Shown in pieces: positions 16,902 through 25,403 of a DNA stretch of 38,484 nucleotides (the stretch's first letter is position 1; every line of letters starts with the position of its first letter). The position numbers were made by a program, and so were the translations under genes. This DNA comes from Kiritimatiellia bacterium (GTDB lineage: Bacteria > Verrucomicrobiota > Kiritimatiellia > RFP12 > UBA1067): positions 1-38,484 of the forward strand of contig JAKSOW010000015.1 of assembly GCA_024405395.1 (NCBI GenBank), written 5' to 3'. Below the pieces are notes generated by a model. It was given only the letters and a program-made list of their open reading frames with translations, was not told the DNA's origin and did not search any database.

Positions 16902-17981
16902 TCAGGCATTCCAGGATGCGGCGAAAGCGCGCGCCTCCCGATCAGCCGCCAACACGGCATCCAAATCACCCAGAGCTCGCACGGTGACGCCGTCTATCGT
17001 CGATTCAAGCAGGCACGGGATGTCCGAGAAGCGGATGTCGCCCGCGAGGAAACGGCTCACAGCAACCTCATCGGCGGCTGAAAGCGCAGCCGTTGCCGTG
17101 CCGCCCAGCGCCAACGCCTTCTTCACGAGGCGCAGACACGGGAAACGCCGCACATCAGGCGCGTGAAAGGAAAGACTCCCAAGCGTCACCAGATCCAGAC
17201 GCCCACGCGCCGGCGCCGCCAGACGCGCGGGCCACGTAAGCGCATACTGAATAGGCAATCGCATATCCGGCGGCGACAGCTGCGCCAGCGTGGCGCCATC
17301 CGTAAAGGTCACGAGGGAGTGGACAATCGATTCCGGATGCACCACCACCTCGATATGTTCCATTGGCACGCCAAAAAGCCAATGCGCCTCCAGAAGCTCA
17401 AATCCCTTGTTCATCATCGTAGCGGAGTCGATCGTCACCTTGGGACCCATATTCCACCGCGGATGATGCAGAGCCTGCGCCGGCGTCACAGACGCCAGAT
17501 CGGCCGGTTCCTTGAGAAATGGCCCTCCCGAAGCCGTGAGCAGCAATCGCTCGACTTCGCCCGCATGCGCGCCCTGAAGGCACTGGAAGATGGCGCTGTG
17601 CTCCGAATCAATGGGCAATATCCGCACGCCCTTCGCGCGGGCACGCGCCGTCACGAGTTCGCCTGCCGCCACCAGTACCTCTTTGGTAGCGAGCGCCACC
17701 TGCATGCCCTTCTCGATCGCCGCCAGTGTTGGCGCCAGACCGGAGAGGCCTACGGTGGCAACAAGAGCGATATCAGCGTCGTTTTCGGCCACGGCCCGTA
17801 CGGCCGCATCTTCGCCCACATAGGCGCGCGCGCCAAACTCCTCGGCAAGGGCAAACGCGGCGGCACGGTTAGTCCGTGCAGCCAAAGCCACCAGACGGAA
17901 CTCACCCGGCAGCGCACGCATGACGTCGCATGCGCTGCTGCCGACTGAGCCGGTCGCACCAATTAGGAGAATCCGCTTCAA
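16902..17981 (-). CDS. dxr: 1-deoxy-D-xylulose 5-phosphate reductoisomerase
   Basis: 359-residue NADPH-dependent enzyme of the MEP pathway, forming 2-C-methyl-D-erythritol 4-phosphate for isoprenoids. The N-terminal NADPH site is GATGSVG (8-14); metal ligands lie in PIDSEHSAIFQ (Asp125, Glu127); further signatures are TASGGPF, HPRWNMGPKVTIDSAT, MMNKGFELLEAHWLF and HPESIVHSLV. Two positions differ from the common pattern: ATKE for ANKE and ADEVAV for NEVAV. No ATG or GTG fits; the best start is TTG at 17979-17981, which overlaps the upstream isomerase stop as TTGA and gives MKRILLIGATG, matching usual Dxr starts. The protein is slightly short (usually 385-400). Confidence 0.93.
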   Translation of the reverse strand: MKRILLIGATGSVGSSACDVMRALPGEFRLVALAARTNRAAAFALAEEFGARAYVGEDAAVRAVAENDADIALVATVGLSGLAPTLAAIEKGMQVALATKEVLVAAGELVTARARAKGVRILPIDSEHSAIFQCLQGAHAGEVERLLLTASGGPFLKEPADLASVTPAQALHHPRWNMGPKVTIDSATMMNKGFELLEAHWLFGVPMEHIEVVVHPESIVHSLVTFTDGATLAQLSPPDMRLPIQYALTWPARLAAPARGRLDLVTLGSLSFHAPDVRRFPCLRLVKKALALGGTATAALSAADEVAVSRFLAGDIRFSDIPCLLESTIDGVTVRALGDLDAVLAADREARAFAASWNA

Positions 17982-18940
17982 CGAAGCGAATCCATCACGC
18001 CGCGGAAGTAGCCGATGTTCTCGGACATGCCCGCGAAGTTGTCCGTGAAGTCGCGCTCGTACTCGATCTCGCACGCACCCGTGTAGCCGATGTCGCAGAG
18101 CGCACGGGCGATTTCCACGAGGTCGATCTTGCCGCGGGGGAACTGCTGGGCCTGATTGCGCTTGAGGATCTTGCCCGTGGCCGGATCGACGACGTCCGGA
18201 ATCACGTTCTTGAGATGCAGATCGAAGAGGCGGTCCTGATAGCGGCGGATGGAGTCGACGGGGTCATAGCCAAAGCGGAAATCGTGGCCGATGTCCAGGC
18301 ACAGGCCCATACGGGGATCCAGGTCCTTGACCATGTCATAGGAACTCTTGCCCGTGGGGAAGTACTTCGGGGAGTCCGGACCGTGGTTGTGGATCGCGTA
18401 CTTGATGTCAAACTCCTTGCAGCACTTGGAGGCATACTCGCAGAGCTTGCGGCTCGCGACACGCTCCTTCTTGCCGTTCGCGCCCTGCACGAACTCGTAG
18501 GGCACGGCGACGAGCACCTTGACGCCCATGCGCTTGGTGAACTTGAACGCCGCGCGGCATTCCGCCTCGGTGCCCATGTAGACGGGACCAACGGAGGAGA
18601 TGCACACGCCCGCCTTGGCGAGCTTCGCCTTGAAGGCGGCGATTTCGGCGTCCGTGATCGCATCCACGAGCTCAGGCTTGTCGGGCTTGGCCTCCTTGTT
18701 CACCATAGGCGACTTGATGCCCGTGTACTTGATGTCCAGCTTCTGGGCGAAGTCGAGGATCTGGTCGATGTCGTACTTGTTGTAGGTGTAGGGGGCAAAG
18801 CCCAGCTTGAACTGCGCCTTGCCGGTGGTGTAGACATCCGGACGCGGACGGGCGACCGAAGCGCCACCGCCCAGCGACGTGCAACCGGCCGCAACCATGG
18901 CGAGCGCGCCAGAGGCGAAGAAGGAACGACGTGTGAACAT
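17978..18940 (-). CDS. Exported sugar phosphate isomerase/epimerase-type TIM barrel (copy 2)
   Basis: 320-residue xylose-isomerase-like TIM-barrel protein with a Tat motif (TRRSFFAS, residues 3-10) and lipobox VAAGC (Cys20), so probably an exported lipoprotein. Likely metal ligands are in AIHNHG, CLDIGHDF, DLHLKNV and CEIEYERD. It shares family and architecture with the protein at 1409-2347 but the two are clearly diverged, suggesting different substrates. An AAAGGAG ribosome site lies 9 bp upstream of the ATG in the 48-bp gap after the MCE gene. Its stop overlaps the TTG start of dxr. A role in extracytoplasmic 3-keto-sugar processing is inferred from family and export. Confidence 0.88.
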   Translation of the reverse strand: MFTRRSFFASGALAMVAAGCTSLGGGASVARPRPDVYTTGKAQFKLGFAPYTYNKYDIDQILDFAQKLDIKYTGIKSPMVNKEAKPDKPELVDAITDAEIAAFKAKLAKAGVCISSVGPVYMGTEAECRAAFKFTKRMGVKVLVAVPYEFVQGANGKKERVASRKLCEYASKCCKEFDIKYAIHNHGPDSPKYFPTGKSSYDMVKDLDPRMGLCLDIGHDFRFGYDPVDSIRRYQDRLFDLHLKNVIPDVVDPATGKILKRNQAQQFPRGKIDLVEIARALCDIGYTGACEIEYERDFTDNFAGMSENIGYFRGVMDSLR

Positions 18941-18988
18941 GTTGAAGTACTCCTTTTGTTTTGTGTTAGGAAATCAGTGTTGCGAAAC

Positions 18989-20200
18989 TTAAAGCGCGCC
19001 GCCCACCAGGCCGGCGAAAGACGAAATCGGTGTGGTGTCGCGATAGTTGTCCACCACCTGGCGTACATCCTTCAGGAGCCCGTTGACCTCGTTGTAGAGT
19101 TCGGGGTCGGTGGTGAGCTTGCCGAGGGAACCTTCGCCTCGAGCGAGCTTCTCGGAGAGGTTCTTAAGATTGGCGAGCAGCTTGGCGGCGGCGTCAGCCA
19201 TGGACTTGTCCTGTGTGGCACGTCCCAGCAGTCCCTCGCCTGCGGCCACGCGTGCGGTGATGTTGCGCACATCCGCAATGGATTTCTGCAGGTCCTGGTA
19301 GATGACATCGTCTTTGGAGAGCAACTTGCCCAACGTACCTTCACCGGCGGCAATCCGCTCCGAAACTTCAGCCGCATGCGCCAGCGTTTTCTTGAGGTCC
19401 CGGTAGGCCGTCTCGTCCTTGGACAGCAGCTTGCCCAACGTGCCTTCACCATGTTCCAGACGGGCGGCAATCGTCTTGGCCGACGTGGCTGCAGCCGAGA
19501 TCTCGGCATAGACCTGGTCGTTGGTGGAAAGCAACTTGCCGAACGAACCCTCGCCCTGCTCCAGGCGCCCGGCGATCGTCTTGGCGGAGGAAACCGTATC
19601 GGCAATGTCGAGATAGATCTGATCATTGGTCGAGAGCAGCTTGCCCAGCGTGCCTTCGCCCCGTTCAATGCGATCGGCAAGCGTACTGAGCTTCATGGAC
19701 ATCGCCTCGAAGTTGCTCACGATGTTGCCCACGCCGCCGTTGCTGGTGATTTCGTTGACCTTACGCGCGATTTCGCCCAAGTCCCGCATCCAGTCGACGG
19801 GGGGCGTACCGTGGAAAAGCGTCGTCGCCAGAGGCTGCTCGACACCGGTTCCCTCCTCCAGCAGCAGGCAGTTTCCGCCCAGAAGGGACAGTGCCTTCAC
19901 CGTAATGAGACAATTCTCGCGCAACACCACTTCCTTGTCCACCGAAATCGTCACCGTGGTCTTGCCCGCCAGCAGATGGATCTCCTCCACCGAGCCAACC
20001 TTCATGCCGCGGTAGACGACATTGTCGCGCTCCTTGAGCCCCCCCACATCGGTGAACTCCACCTTTGCAAACACACGAGAGCGGCCACTGAGCAAATCTG
20101 CGCCCGAGATGACGATCGTGAAATAGCCTAGAAGCGCCACCACAACCACCATGAATACGCCCACGATCAGCTCGGAAAACAAATCACTTTGCTTTTTCAT
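18989..20200 (-). CDS. MCE/MlaD-family lipid transport protein with six tandem 35-residue repeats
   Basis: 403-residue membrane-anchored substrate-binding component of an Mla-type phospholipid transporter. One N-terminal transmembrane helix (residues 11-31) anchors it; the MCE domain follows (about 42-120, with FTDVGGLKERDNVVYRGMKVGSV-type sequence split around residues 49-70). After a linker, residues 177-384 are six head-to-tail repeats of 35,35,35,35,34,34 residues, each opening R-x3-GEGxxGKLL and continuing into a helix. MCE proteins often carry one or a few GEGTLGKLL segments; six regular copies predict a long helical, perhaps coiled, periplasm-spanning tail. An AAGGAG ribosome site precedes the ATG, and the first 17 bp overlap the ATPase gene. 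MlaD of E. coli is much shorter (about 180 residues). Confidence 0.9.
   Translation of the reverse strand: MKKQSDLFSELIVGVFMVVVVALLGYFTIVISGADLLSGRSRVFAKVEFTDVGGLKERDNVVYRGMKVGSVEEIHLLAGKTTVTISVDKEVVLRENCLITVKALSLLGGNCLLLEEGTGVEQPLATTLFHGTPPVDWMRDLGEIARKVNEITSNGGVGNIVSNFEAMSMKLSTLADRIERGEGTLGKLLSTNDQIYLDIADTVSSAKTIAGRLEQGEGSFGKLLSTNDQVYAEISAAATSAKTIAARLEHGEGTLGKLLSKDETAYRDLKKTLAHAAEVSERIAAGEGTLGKLLSKDDVIYQDLQKSIADVRNITARVAAGEGLLGRATQDKSMADAAAKLLANLKNLSEKLARGEGSLGKLTTDPELYNEVNGLLKDVRQVVDNYRDTTPISSFAGLVGGAL
19049..19672 (-). repeat. Six tandem 105/102-bp coding repeats in the MCE gene
   Basis: In-frame repeats encoding residues 177-384. Each unit starts with R-(I/L/V)-x-x-GEG, mostly followed by TLGKLL or SFGKLL, a (S/T)(T/K)(N/D) turn and an amphipathic helix. 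The first four units are the most alike (35 residues each); the last two have 34 residues and more changes, suggesting successive duplication followed by drift. Confidence 0.85.
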
Positions 20201-20960
20201 ATTCGCTCCTTGCCTCCCTGAAACTCTTCTCCGTGATGAACTGCGCCGCCAGGAACTCCTTCACTTCGGGATTGTCGGAGAGGACAAACCGTTCCGGCGT
20301 CTCACACGCCACGACATGTCCGGCCTTCAGCATGAGAATCCGGTCCGCGAAAAGGAGCGCCCCCTGCAGATCATGCGTCACCACGATTGAAGTCACCTTG
20401 CGCGAGTCGTTGATGCGCCGGATGAGATTGTTGATGGTGATGGACGTCACCGGGTCGAGTCCGGAGGTCGGTTCATCATAGAGGATGATGTCGGCCGCGC
20501 GCACGATTGCGCGCGCCAATCCGGCACGCTTGGCCATGCCGCCCGAAATCTCGGCGGGATAGCGATCGGCGGCGGCCTCCAGTTCAACGGCCTTCAGGGC
20601 TTCATTCACCCTCTTGGCAATTTCCTCCTCTGGAAGCCTCAAGCACTCCCGCAGAGGCAGGGCCACGTTCTCGGCCACCGTCAACCATCCCAACAAGGCA
20701 CCGCCCTGGAAAAGATAGCCGAATCGGGCGCGTATGGACTCCAGTTCGCGACCCGTGGCGGCGGAGATCTCGACATCCTCCAAAAACACCTTTCCCGAGG
20801 TGGGCGTCAACAGGCGCACCATGTGCTTCAGCGTTACGCTCTTGCCCGTCCCCGACGGCCCCACAATGGCCAGCACCTCTCCCTTTGCGACAGTGAAGCT
20901 CACGCCCGCGAGCACCTCGCGGCCGTTGAAGCTCTTCACGACGTTTTCAAAGCGGAGCAT
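20184..20960 (-). CDS. mlaF: Mla-type ABC transporter ATP-binding protein
   Basis: 258-residue ATPase of the MlaF/Ttg2A branch, energising lipid movement by the adjacent permease and MCE protein. Walker A is GPSGTGKS (34-41), the signature loop is SGGMAKR (the MlaF-type variant), Walker B is IILYDEPTSGLD, and the H-loop is VVTHD. I start at the ATG 20958-20960, 7 bp after the permease stop, giving MLRFENVVKSF; a TTG at 20984 overlapping the permease gene would add eight residues. Its 3' end overlaps the MCE gene by 17 bp. No STAS (MlaB) or MlaC gene is seen nearby. Confidence 0.95.
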   Translation of the reverse strand: MLRFENVVKSFNGREVLAGVSFTVAKGEVLAIVGPSGTGKSVTLKHMVRLLTPTSGKVFLEDVEISAATGRELESIRARFGYLFQGGALLGWLTVAENVALPLRECLRLPEEEIAKRVNEALKAVELEAAADRYPAEISGGMAKRAGLARAIVRAADIILYDEPTSGLDPVTSITINNLIRRINDSRKVTSIVVTHDLQGALLFADRILMLKAGHVVACETPERFVLSDNPEVKEFLAAQFITEKSFREARSEYEKAK

Positions 20961-20967
20961 GGCCAGA

Positions 20968-21798
20968 TCAGAAGATGAATTCAATGTAGAAGAGACGGGT
21001 TATCATGTAGCCGAACAGCAGAATCAGCAGAAAGGACATGATCACGCTGCGTTGGGTGGCGCGCCCCACGCCCACCGCCCCGAGACGCGTGCAGAAGCCT
21101 TCGTGGCAGGAAACCGTCCCGATGACAAGCCCGAAGACAGTCGCCTTGAAGAGTCCCACAAAGAGATCCTTCGTAGTGGCAAAACTCATGGCCCCTGCCA
21201 TGAACTGCTGGAAGTCGACGTTGAGCTGCGTGGAAGCCACCAAGCCGCCGCCCATCACCCCCAGCACGCAGGCATAGAAGGCAAGCACCGGGCTCATCAG
21301 CACCAACGCCGTAAGCCGCGGCGCCACAAGATAGCGCACAGGTGGAATCGCCATGATCTCCAGCGCGGCCACCTCGTCATTCACGGTCATCGTGCCCAAC
21401 TCTGCCGCCATTGCCGAGCCCACACAGGCCGAGAGGCAGATGCCCGTCACAAAGGGCCCCATCTCGCGGATGAGCGTAAGCATCACGGCGCCGCCCAGGT
21501 ACATCTCCTGGTTGAAGCGTCTCAGGGCCAACCCCACCTGCAGTCCCAGAATCATGCCGGTGAACAGCCCCACCACCGTGATCACCGGCAATGTGCGGAT
21601 GCCTGTGGAATAGAGCTGGCGCCACATGGTGCGCCGTGCCGACGAACGAACAAAGACCCCCGGCATGTAGCCAAGGGCCTCGACCATCAGACGTCCTGAT
21701 TGCCCCACGCGCGACAGGTAGCCCACAAGATGGCGCCCCAGGGCCTGCAACAGGCCCCGAGGCTCATCATCATAGAGAGGCTCGCGTGTGATGTTCAT
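20968..21798 (-). CDS. mlaE: Mla-type ABC transporter permease
   Basis: 276-residue integral membrane protein of the MlaE (PF02405) family. Hydrophobic segments occupy about residues 68-95, 105-135, 155-195 and 225-272, matching the family's membrane core. The conserved MTLIREMGPFVTGICL and SAMAAELGTM stretches are present. The N-terminal 60 residues form an amphipathic interface helix region. Together with the downstream ATPase and MCE protein it forms the permease-ATPase-MCE set expected to move lipids between the inner and outer membranes, implying a diderm cell. It begins 7 bp after the stop of the unknown bitopic protein gene, so the two are probably linked in expression. Confidence 0.95.
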   Translation of the reverse strand: MNITREPLYDDEPRGLLQALGRHLVGYLSRVGQSGRLMVEALGYMPGVFVRSSARRTMWRQLYSTGIRTLPVITVVGLFTGMILGLQVGLALRRFNQEMYLGGAVMLTLIREMGPFVTGICLSACVGSAMAAELGTMTVNDEVAALEIMAIPPVRYLVAPRLTALVLMSPVLAFYACVLGVMGGGLVASTQLNVDFQQFMAGAMSFATTKDLFVGLFKATVFGLVIGTVSCHEGFCTRLGAVGVGRATQRSVIMSFLLILLFGYMITRLFYIEFIF

Positions 21799-21805
21799 CG
21801 CCGTT

Positions 21806-23401
21806 TCAGCGTTTCCGGCTGTACCGGGCCTTTCGCTCGGCAGGCTCCACCTTGGCGATGTCGGCCAATGCCTGCTGCGTGGCCTTCAGACGGAAGCCGC
21901 CGCTGCGGTCAGGCCCGAACACGATCTCCAGGTCCCCCTTCTGATAGACCAGTTCCGGGTACTCGCTCGTGCCCTTGCGTTCTTCTGGCTTCACCAGATA
22001 TTGGCGCTCAAGCGCCTCACGCACGCTCTTGAAGAACTCCGCGTCATAGATGCCGGCGGCGCCGCCCTCATTGTTGTAGAGCGTCACGGCAAAAACGCTA
22101 TGCCGCCAGAAGTCAATGTCGGCCTTGCCCACCGAGAATCCCTTGAAGGCAGGGCATTTTGCCCGGACATAGTCAAGGAAGTAGCCCTTCTCACCATTCT
22201 TGGGATCGACCAGCGTTTCGCTCTCATGCGGCTTCTTGCCGAAGACTACGCCACAGAACGACCGGGGCGTCCCCTCGCGGAAACGCGAGACGAGCCCACG
22301 GAAATTGACTGCCTCACCCATCGGATAGCGCGTGGAGACGAGGATTTCGTCATCGGACTTGTCCGCCGCCTGCGCCGCACGCGCCGCATCGAACTCGGCC
22401 TTGGCCTCCTGACGAAGCCCCTCATGCTCCACAATCAGCTTGAGCTGGTCGCCGAATTCGCCGACACGCACCGTGGTCTCGCCCACGGGGAAGGCATATT
22501 CCGCACCGCGGACGTCCGGCACGGACTTCCGCAGCTCGAAAGGCTCGCACTTCAGGGCGCCCTTCATCTTCTCCACCAACTGCGCCGTCTCCGCGTCATG
22601 GAGCTCCTTCTTCGCGAGCTTGAGGTCGCGGAAGAACTCGATCCTGAAGGCGCGTTGCGTCTTGGGCGTCACCCACACCAGAGGACAGGCCTCCAGCGTG
22701 CCCACGGGCTTCGCCACAGGTTCGCCATAGACACCATAGGTGAGGCCAGCCGTCTCAACGGAGTCTCCCGGAAGGATGCTCCCCCAAGCCGAGGCCACGC
22801 CCTTCACGGCATCACCGAACTTCACGCCGCCGAATCCCGTCAAGGCCTTCGAAGTGGAGTTCTTGCGTGCGGCGGCCAGCTGTTCCTCAACGGCCTTGCG
22901 CGCCGCTTCGGCATCGGCAAAACGCTGCCGATAACGCGCATCACGCTCTGCACGAAGCTTTTTGATCTCCTCCAGATCGAAGACGGGGGCCTCGTACTTC
23001 TTGCGTCCCATGCCATTTTCGGCGACCTGTTCGCGCTCGACCTCGCGGGCAATCTGCTCCTCAAGGGTGAGCGGACGGCGCTTCTGGACAATCTTCTTCA
23101 CCGCATTCGTCTTGGGCTTGACCTGCACAACCTCAGGTTCGGCCGGGAAGTCCTGGACCTGAACCTTCTTGGGCGGCGGTGTAGGCGGATGCGACGCTTG
23201 AAACGCCGAGAACTTCTTCCAGACGAAGTTGCCGCCCACGGCCAGTGCCGCGAGGATGATGATCTTTACTGCCCAGGATCCACCGCTGCCTTTCGGCTTG
23301 TTGGAGAGATCCGGCTTGCGGATCTGCGGCCCTCTCCCCGCACCTGGCTTACCGGCGGCGTTTGTCCGTATGACACGTACTGCACGGTTGTCCGTTGGCA
23401 T
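21806..23401 (-). CDS. Unknown bitopic membrane protein with duplicated C-terminal domain
   Basis: I do not recognise a family. The 531 residues show a basic N-terminal tail (1-43), one transmembrane helix (about 44-60), a proline/lysine linker (70-110), a charged helical, probably coiled-coil region (112-182) and then two related modules, about 189-330 and 382-512. Both modules begin with an F-x-G-V-x-FG segment and share an ACP/CPAFKGF-like strand, a charged helix and a GD-x-E/L strand near the end, pointing to an internal duplication. Positive charge at the N-terminus suggests N-in, C-out topology. A GGGAG ribosome site supports the ATG 23399-23401 even though it overlaps the upstream gene by 53 bp. 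mlaE follows after 7 bp, so a link to envelope lipid transport is possible but unproven. Confidence 0.7.
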   Translation of the reverse strand: MPTDNRAVRVIRTNAAGKPGAGRGPQIRKPDLSNKPKGSGGSWAVKIIILAALAVGGNFVWKKFSAFQASHPPTPPPKKVQVQDFPAEPEVVQVKPKTNAVKKIVQKRRPLTLEEQIAREVEREQVAENGMGRKKYEAPVFDLEEIKKLRAERDARYRQRFADAEAARKAVEEQLAAARKNSTSKALTGFGGVKFGDAVKGVASAWGSILPGDSVETAGLTYGVYGEPVAKPVGTLEACPLVWVTPKTQRAFRIEFFRDLKLAKKELHDAETAQLVEKMKGALKCEPFELRKSVPDVRGAEYAFPVGETTVRVGEFGDQLKLIVEHEGLRQEAKAEFDAARAAQAADKSDDEILVSTRYPMGEAVNFRGLVSRFREGTPRSFCGVVFGKKPHESETLVDPKNGEKGYFLDYVRAKCPAFKGFSVGKADIDFWRHSVFAVTLYNNEGGAAGIYDAEFFKSVREALERQYLVKPEERKGTSEYPELVYQKGDLEIVFGPDRSGGFRLKATQQALADIAKVEPAERKARYSRKR

Positions 23402-25403
23402 GGTCAGCTCCCTTCTTGTTCTTCTTCATCTTCTTGACCTTAGTGGGCATCCCCTCTCCTGGGGCGGCTTCCGTTGGCTGCTGCGAAGCGGCCGCATCCG
23501 TGTTGGGCGTGCCACGCGATTCAATGTCCTCACTCACGTCTTCTTCCGGCACGCAGAAGAAGAAGCCTCGCTGCGGCAGCATGTGCGAATAGGCGAAAGC
23601 CTGTTCAGCCGGGTCAGTCGGCGTCACCCGCACGGTCTTTTTCTTGCCGTTGGGCATATAGGCAGAAGCCGTGAGCTGAACGCACTTGACGCCCTTCCAG
23701 TCCTTCTTCTTGAAGGAAAGTCCCGCCGTGCCGGCGATGTTGTCGATTTCATAGCTGTCGGCGATCACCTCGTCCGTATCATCGAGCACCACCGCACCCT
23801 TGAAGCCATTGAGACGCAGCACATGCAGCTGCAGCGTGGCTTCGTAGTCGTTGGAGCCATCCTCTTTCGGCTTGAGCAGATACGACGAGTATTTGCCGTA
23901 CACCTCAAAGGTGGGCTCCTCCGGCGACATGGCGAGCGTATACGAATAGTCCTCGCCGCCGGCACCGCCGATGTCCTCAACCGTCACGCAATAACGTCCG
24001 GGTGCCTCAAAGAGGTACTGACCCACGGGATCGCGCTCCACCTGGATGATGCTGCCCACATAGAGCATGTTCGTCTTGATGATGGGCTGCTCCTCGCTGC
24101 CCACGTTCTTGACGTCAAAGAGCTTCGCGGGCGAACCATCCCAGGTGGCCAGAAGCGGTGCCGCCGTAACTGGCAGGGACCCCATCGGCCCGTAGAGCTT
24201 CATCACGCCGTCCAAAGGCGAACCCTGACGCCGCGCGAAAAGCTCCATCTTGTAGCGGGAATAGGGCCGGTCGACCTTGAAGTAGTGGCGAACCACACGG
24301 CCGGGACACCCCACGACGCCCGTGCGCACCACGGTGCGCGCATCCTCCTTCGGCACTTCCTGGTCGGCCGACGGCGGGAAACAGGTGAAGGCACGCTCCT
24401 GCGGCGTGTAGGCCGGCTTCTCCGAATCCATCAGCAGGCAGTTGACGATATAGACGAAGTCCTGGCGGCCGCGATAGAGGTTGTCGTGCACCTCCAGCCG
24501 ATAGACGCCGTCCTCGGGCACCTTGCAGGCCATGACGGGGTCCGGCAGATAGAAGAAATCGTCCGCGCAGCCCACCTCATTGCCCTGAGGATCAAAAAGC
24601 TGGATGACGGGGTTGAAGAATCCCGGCACGGCATCGCCAAGGAACGGGAGCAGCTCACGCGCAATGACGGAGCACACCAGATTCTGGCCCTTCTCGAGCT
24701 TGATGGAATAGACATCCGTCTCGCCGGGGAAGATCTGCCCGTCGATCACGCAGGGAGGCTCCAGCGTAGGCAGCTTCTCCTCGGCGATCTTGTTTTCGGG
24801 GACGAAAGGCGGGCGATAGATCGGCTCGCGCGTACGCGGCTCGGCACTCACGAAGAACGAATGCGGCACCGTGACATCATGGTCGTCATAGAGAATGATG
24901 TCGCGACGCCCAGGTTCGGCATCGGCATCCGCCTCCACGTCGATGATCAGCACGCGCGAGATGGCGGGCGAGTACTGCCGCGCCGGGAAGATGTTGATCG
25001 AGTCGCGCCAGATCATGGACAGCTCCAGCGGATCCAGGAGGTCCATGTAGGTCCACCATTGGCACACCACCCAATCTGTCGTCTCGCTCGTCGCCTCAGG
25101 CGGGAGCTCATGATGCTTCTTGACGCCGGCATAGAGCTCTTTCACCCAGTCCCAGAGCCACGGTCTCTGCGTCTTCCCCAATGCGCGCGGCGGATTGGGC
25201 ATCGACACGACACGCTTGATCCTCACGCCGCCGCCGGTGATCCAGCCGCCTTCGACGCCGTCGAGGTTCTGGCCGCCCACGACGATGCGGCGGGTGGTGC
25301 CCGCCTGAATGCCGGCGGGATAATAGTATTCCGCGTCCGGCTTGTCGCCAAAGGCGAAAGACGCAGCCGCACAGGCGGCAAGGAAGAACGCGCGCTTAAA
25401 CAT
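23349..25403 (-). CDS. Secreted PPC-domain protein with a C-terminal CXXCH
   Basis: 684-residue exported protein (signal peptide 1-19, cleavage after FAFG). The sequence is beta-rich and resembles the bacterial pre-peptidase C-terminal (PPC) type proteins that accompany DUF1549/DUF1501 genes in Planctomycetes: an opening PAGIQAGTTRRIVVGGQNLDG segment, a region near 215-320 with GETDVYSIKLEKGQNLV and EDGVYRLEVHD, and a second such region near 370-510. The C-terminus is a low-complexity, lysine-rich linker (about 625-668) ending in CSTCH at 674-678, a heme c-type motif, then DKRRR. An AAGGAG ribosome site supports the ATG. Its start overlaps the DUF1501 stop by 8 bp and its end overlaps the next gene by 53 bp. 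Function unknown; it is probably part of a DUF1549/DUF1501 complex. Confidence 0.75.
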   Translation of the reverse strand: MFKRAFFLAACAAASFAFGDKPDAEYYYPAGIQAGTTRRIVVGGQNLDGVEGGWITGGGVRIKRVVSMPNPPRALGKTQRPWLWDWVKELYAGVKKHHELPPEATSETTDWVVCQWWTYMDLLDPLELSMIWRDSINIFPARQYSPAISRVLIIDVEADADAEPGRRDIILYDDHDVTVPHSFFVSAEPRTREPIYRPPFVPENKIAEEKLPTLEPPCVIDGQIFPGETDVYSIKLEKGQNLVCSVIARELLPFLGDAVPGFFNPVIQLFDPQGNEVGCADDFFYLPDPVMACKVPEDGVYRLEVHDNLYRGRQDFVYIVNCLLMDSEKPAYTPQERAFTCFPPSADQEVPKEDARTVVRTGVVGCPGRVVRHYFKVDRPYSRYKMELFARRQGSPLDGVMKLYGPMGSLPVTAAPLLATWDGSPAKLFDVKNVGSEEQPIIKTNMLYVGSIIQVERDPVGQYLFEAPGRYCVTVEDIGGAGGEDYSYTLAMSPEEPTFEVYGKYSSYLLKPKEDGSNDYEATLQLHVLRLNGFKGAVVLDDTDEVIADSYEIDNIAGTAGLSFKKKDWKGVKCVQLTASAYMPNGKKKTVRVTPTDPAEQAFAYSHMLPQRGFFFCVPEEDVSEDIESRGTPNTDAAASQQPTEAAPGEGMPTKVKKMKKNKKGADHANGQPCSTCHTDKRRR

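Noticed and set aside
19049..19672. Tandem DNA repeats as a possible CRISPR array
   Set aside because: The units are about 105 bp, in frame, without unique spacers, and encode the repeat tail of the MCE protein.
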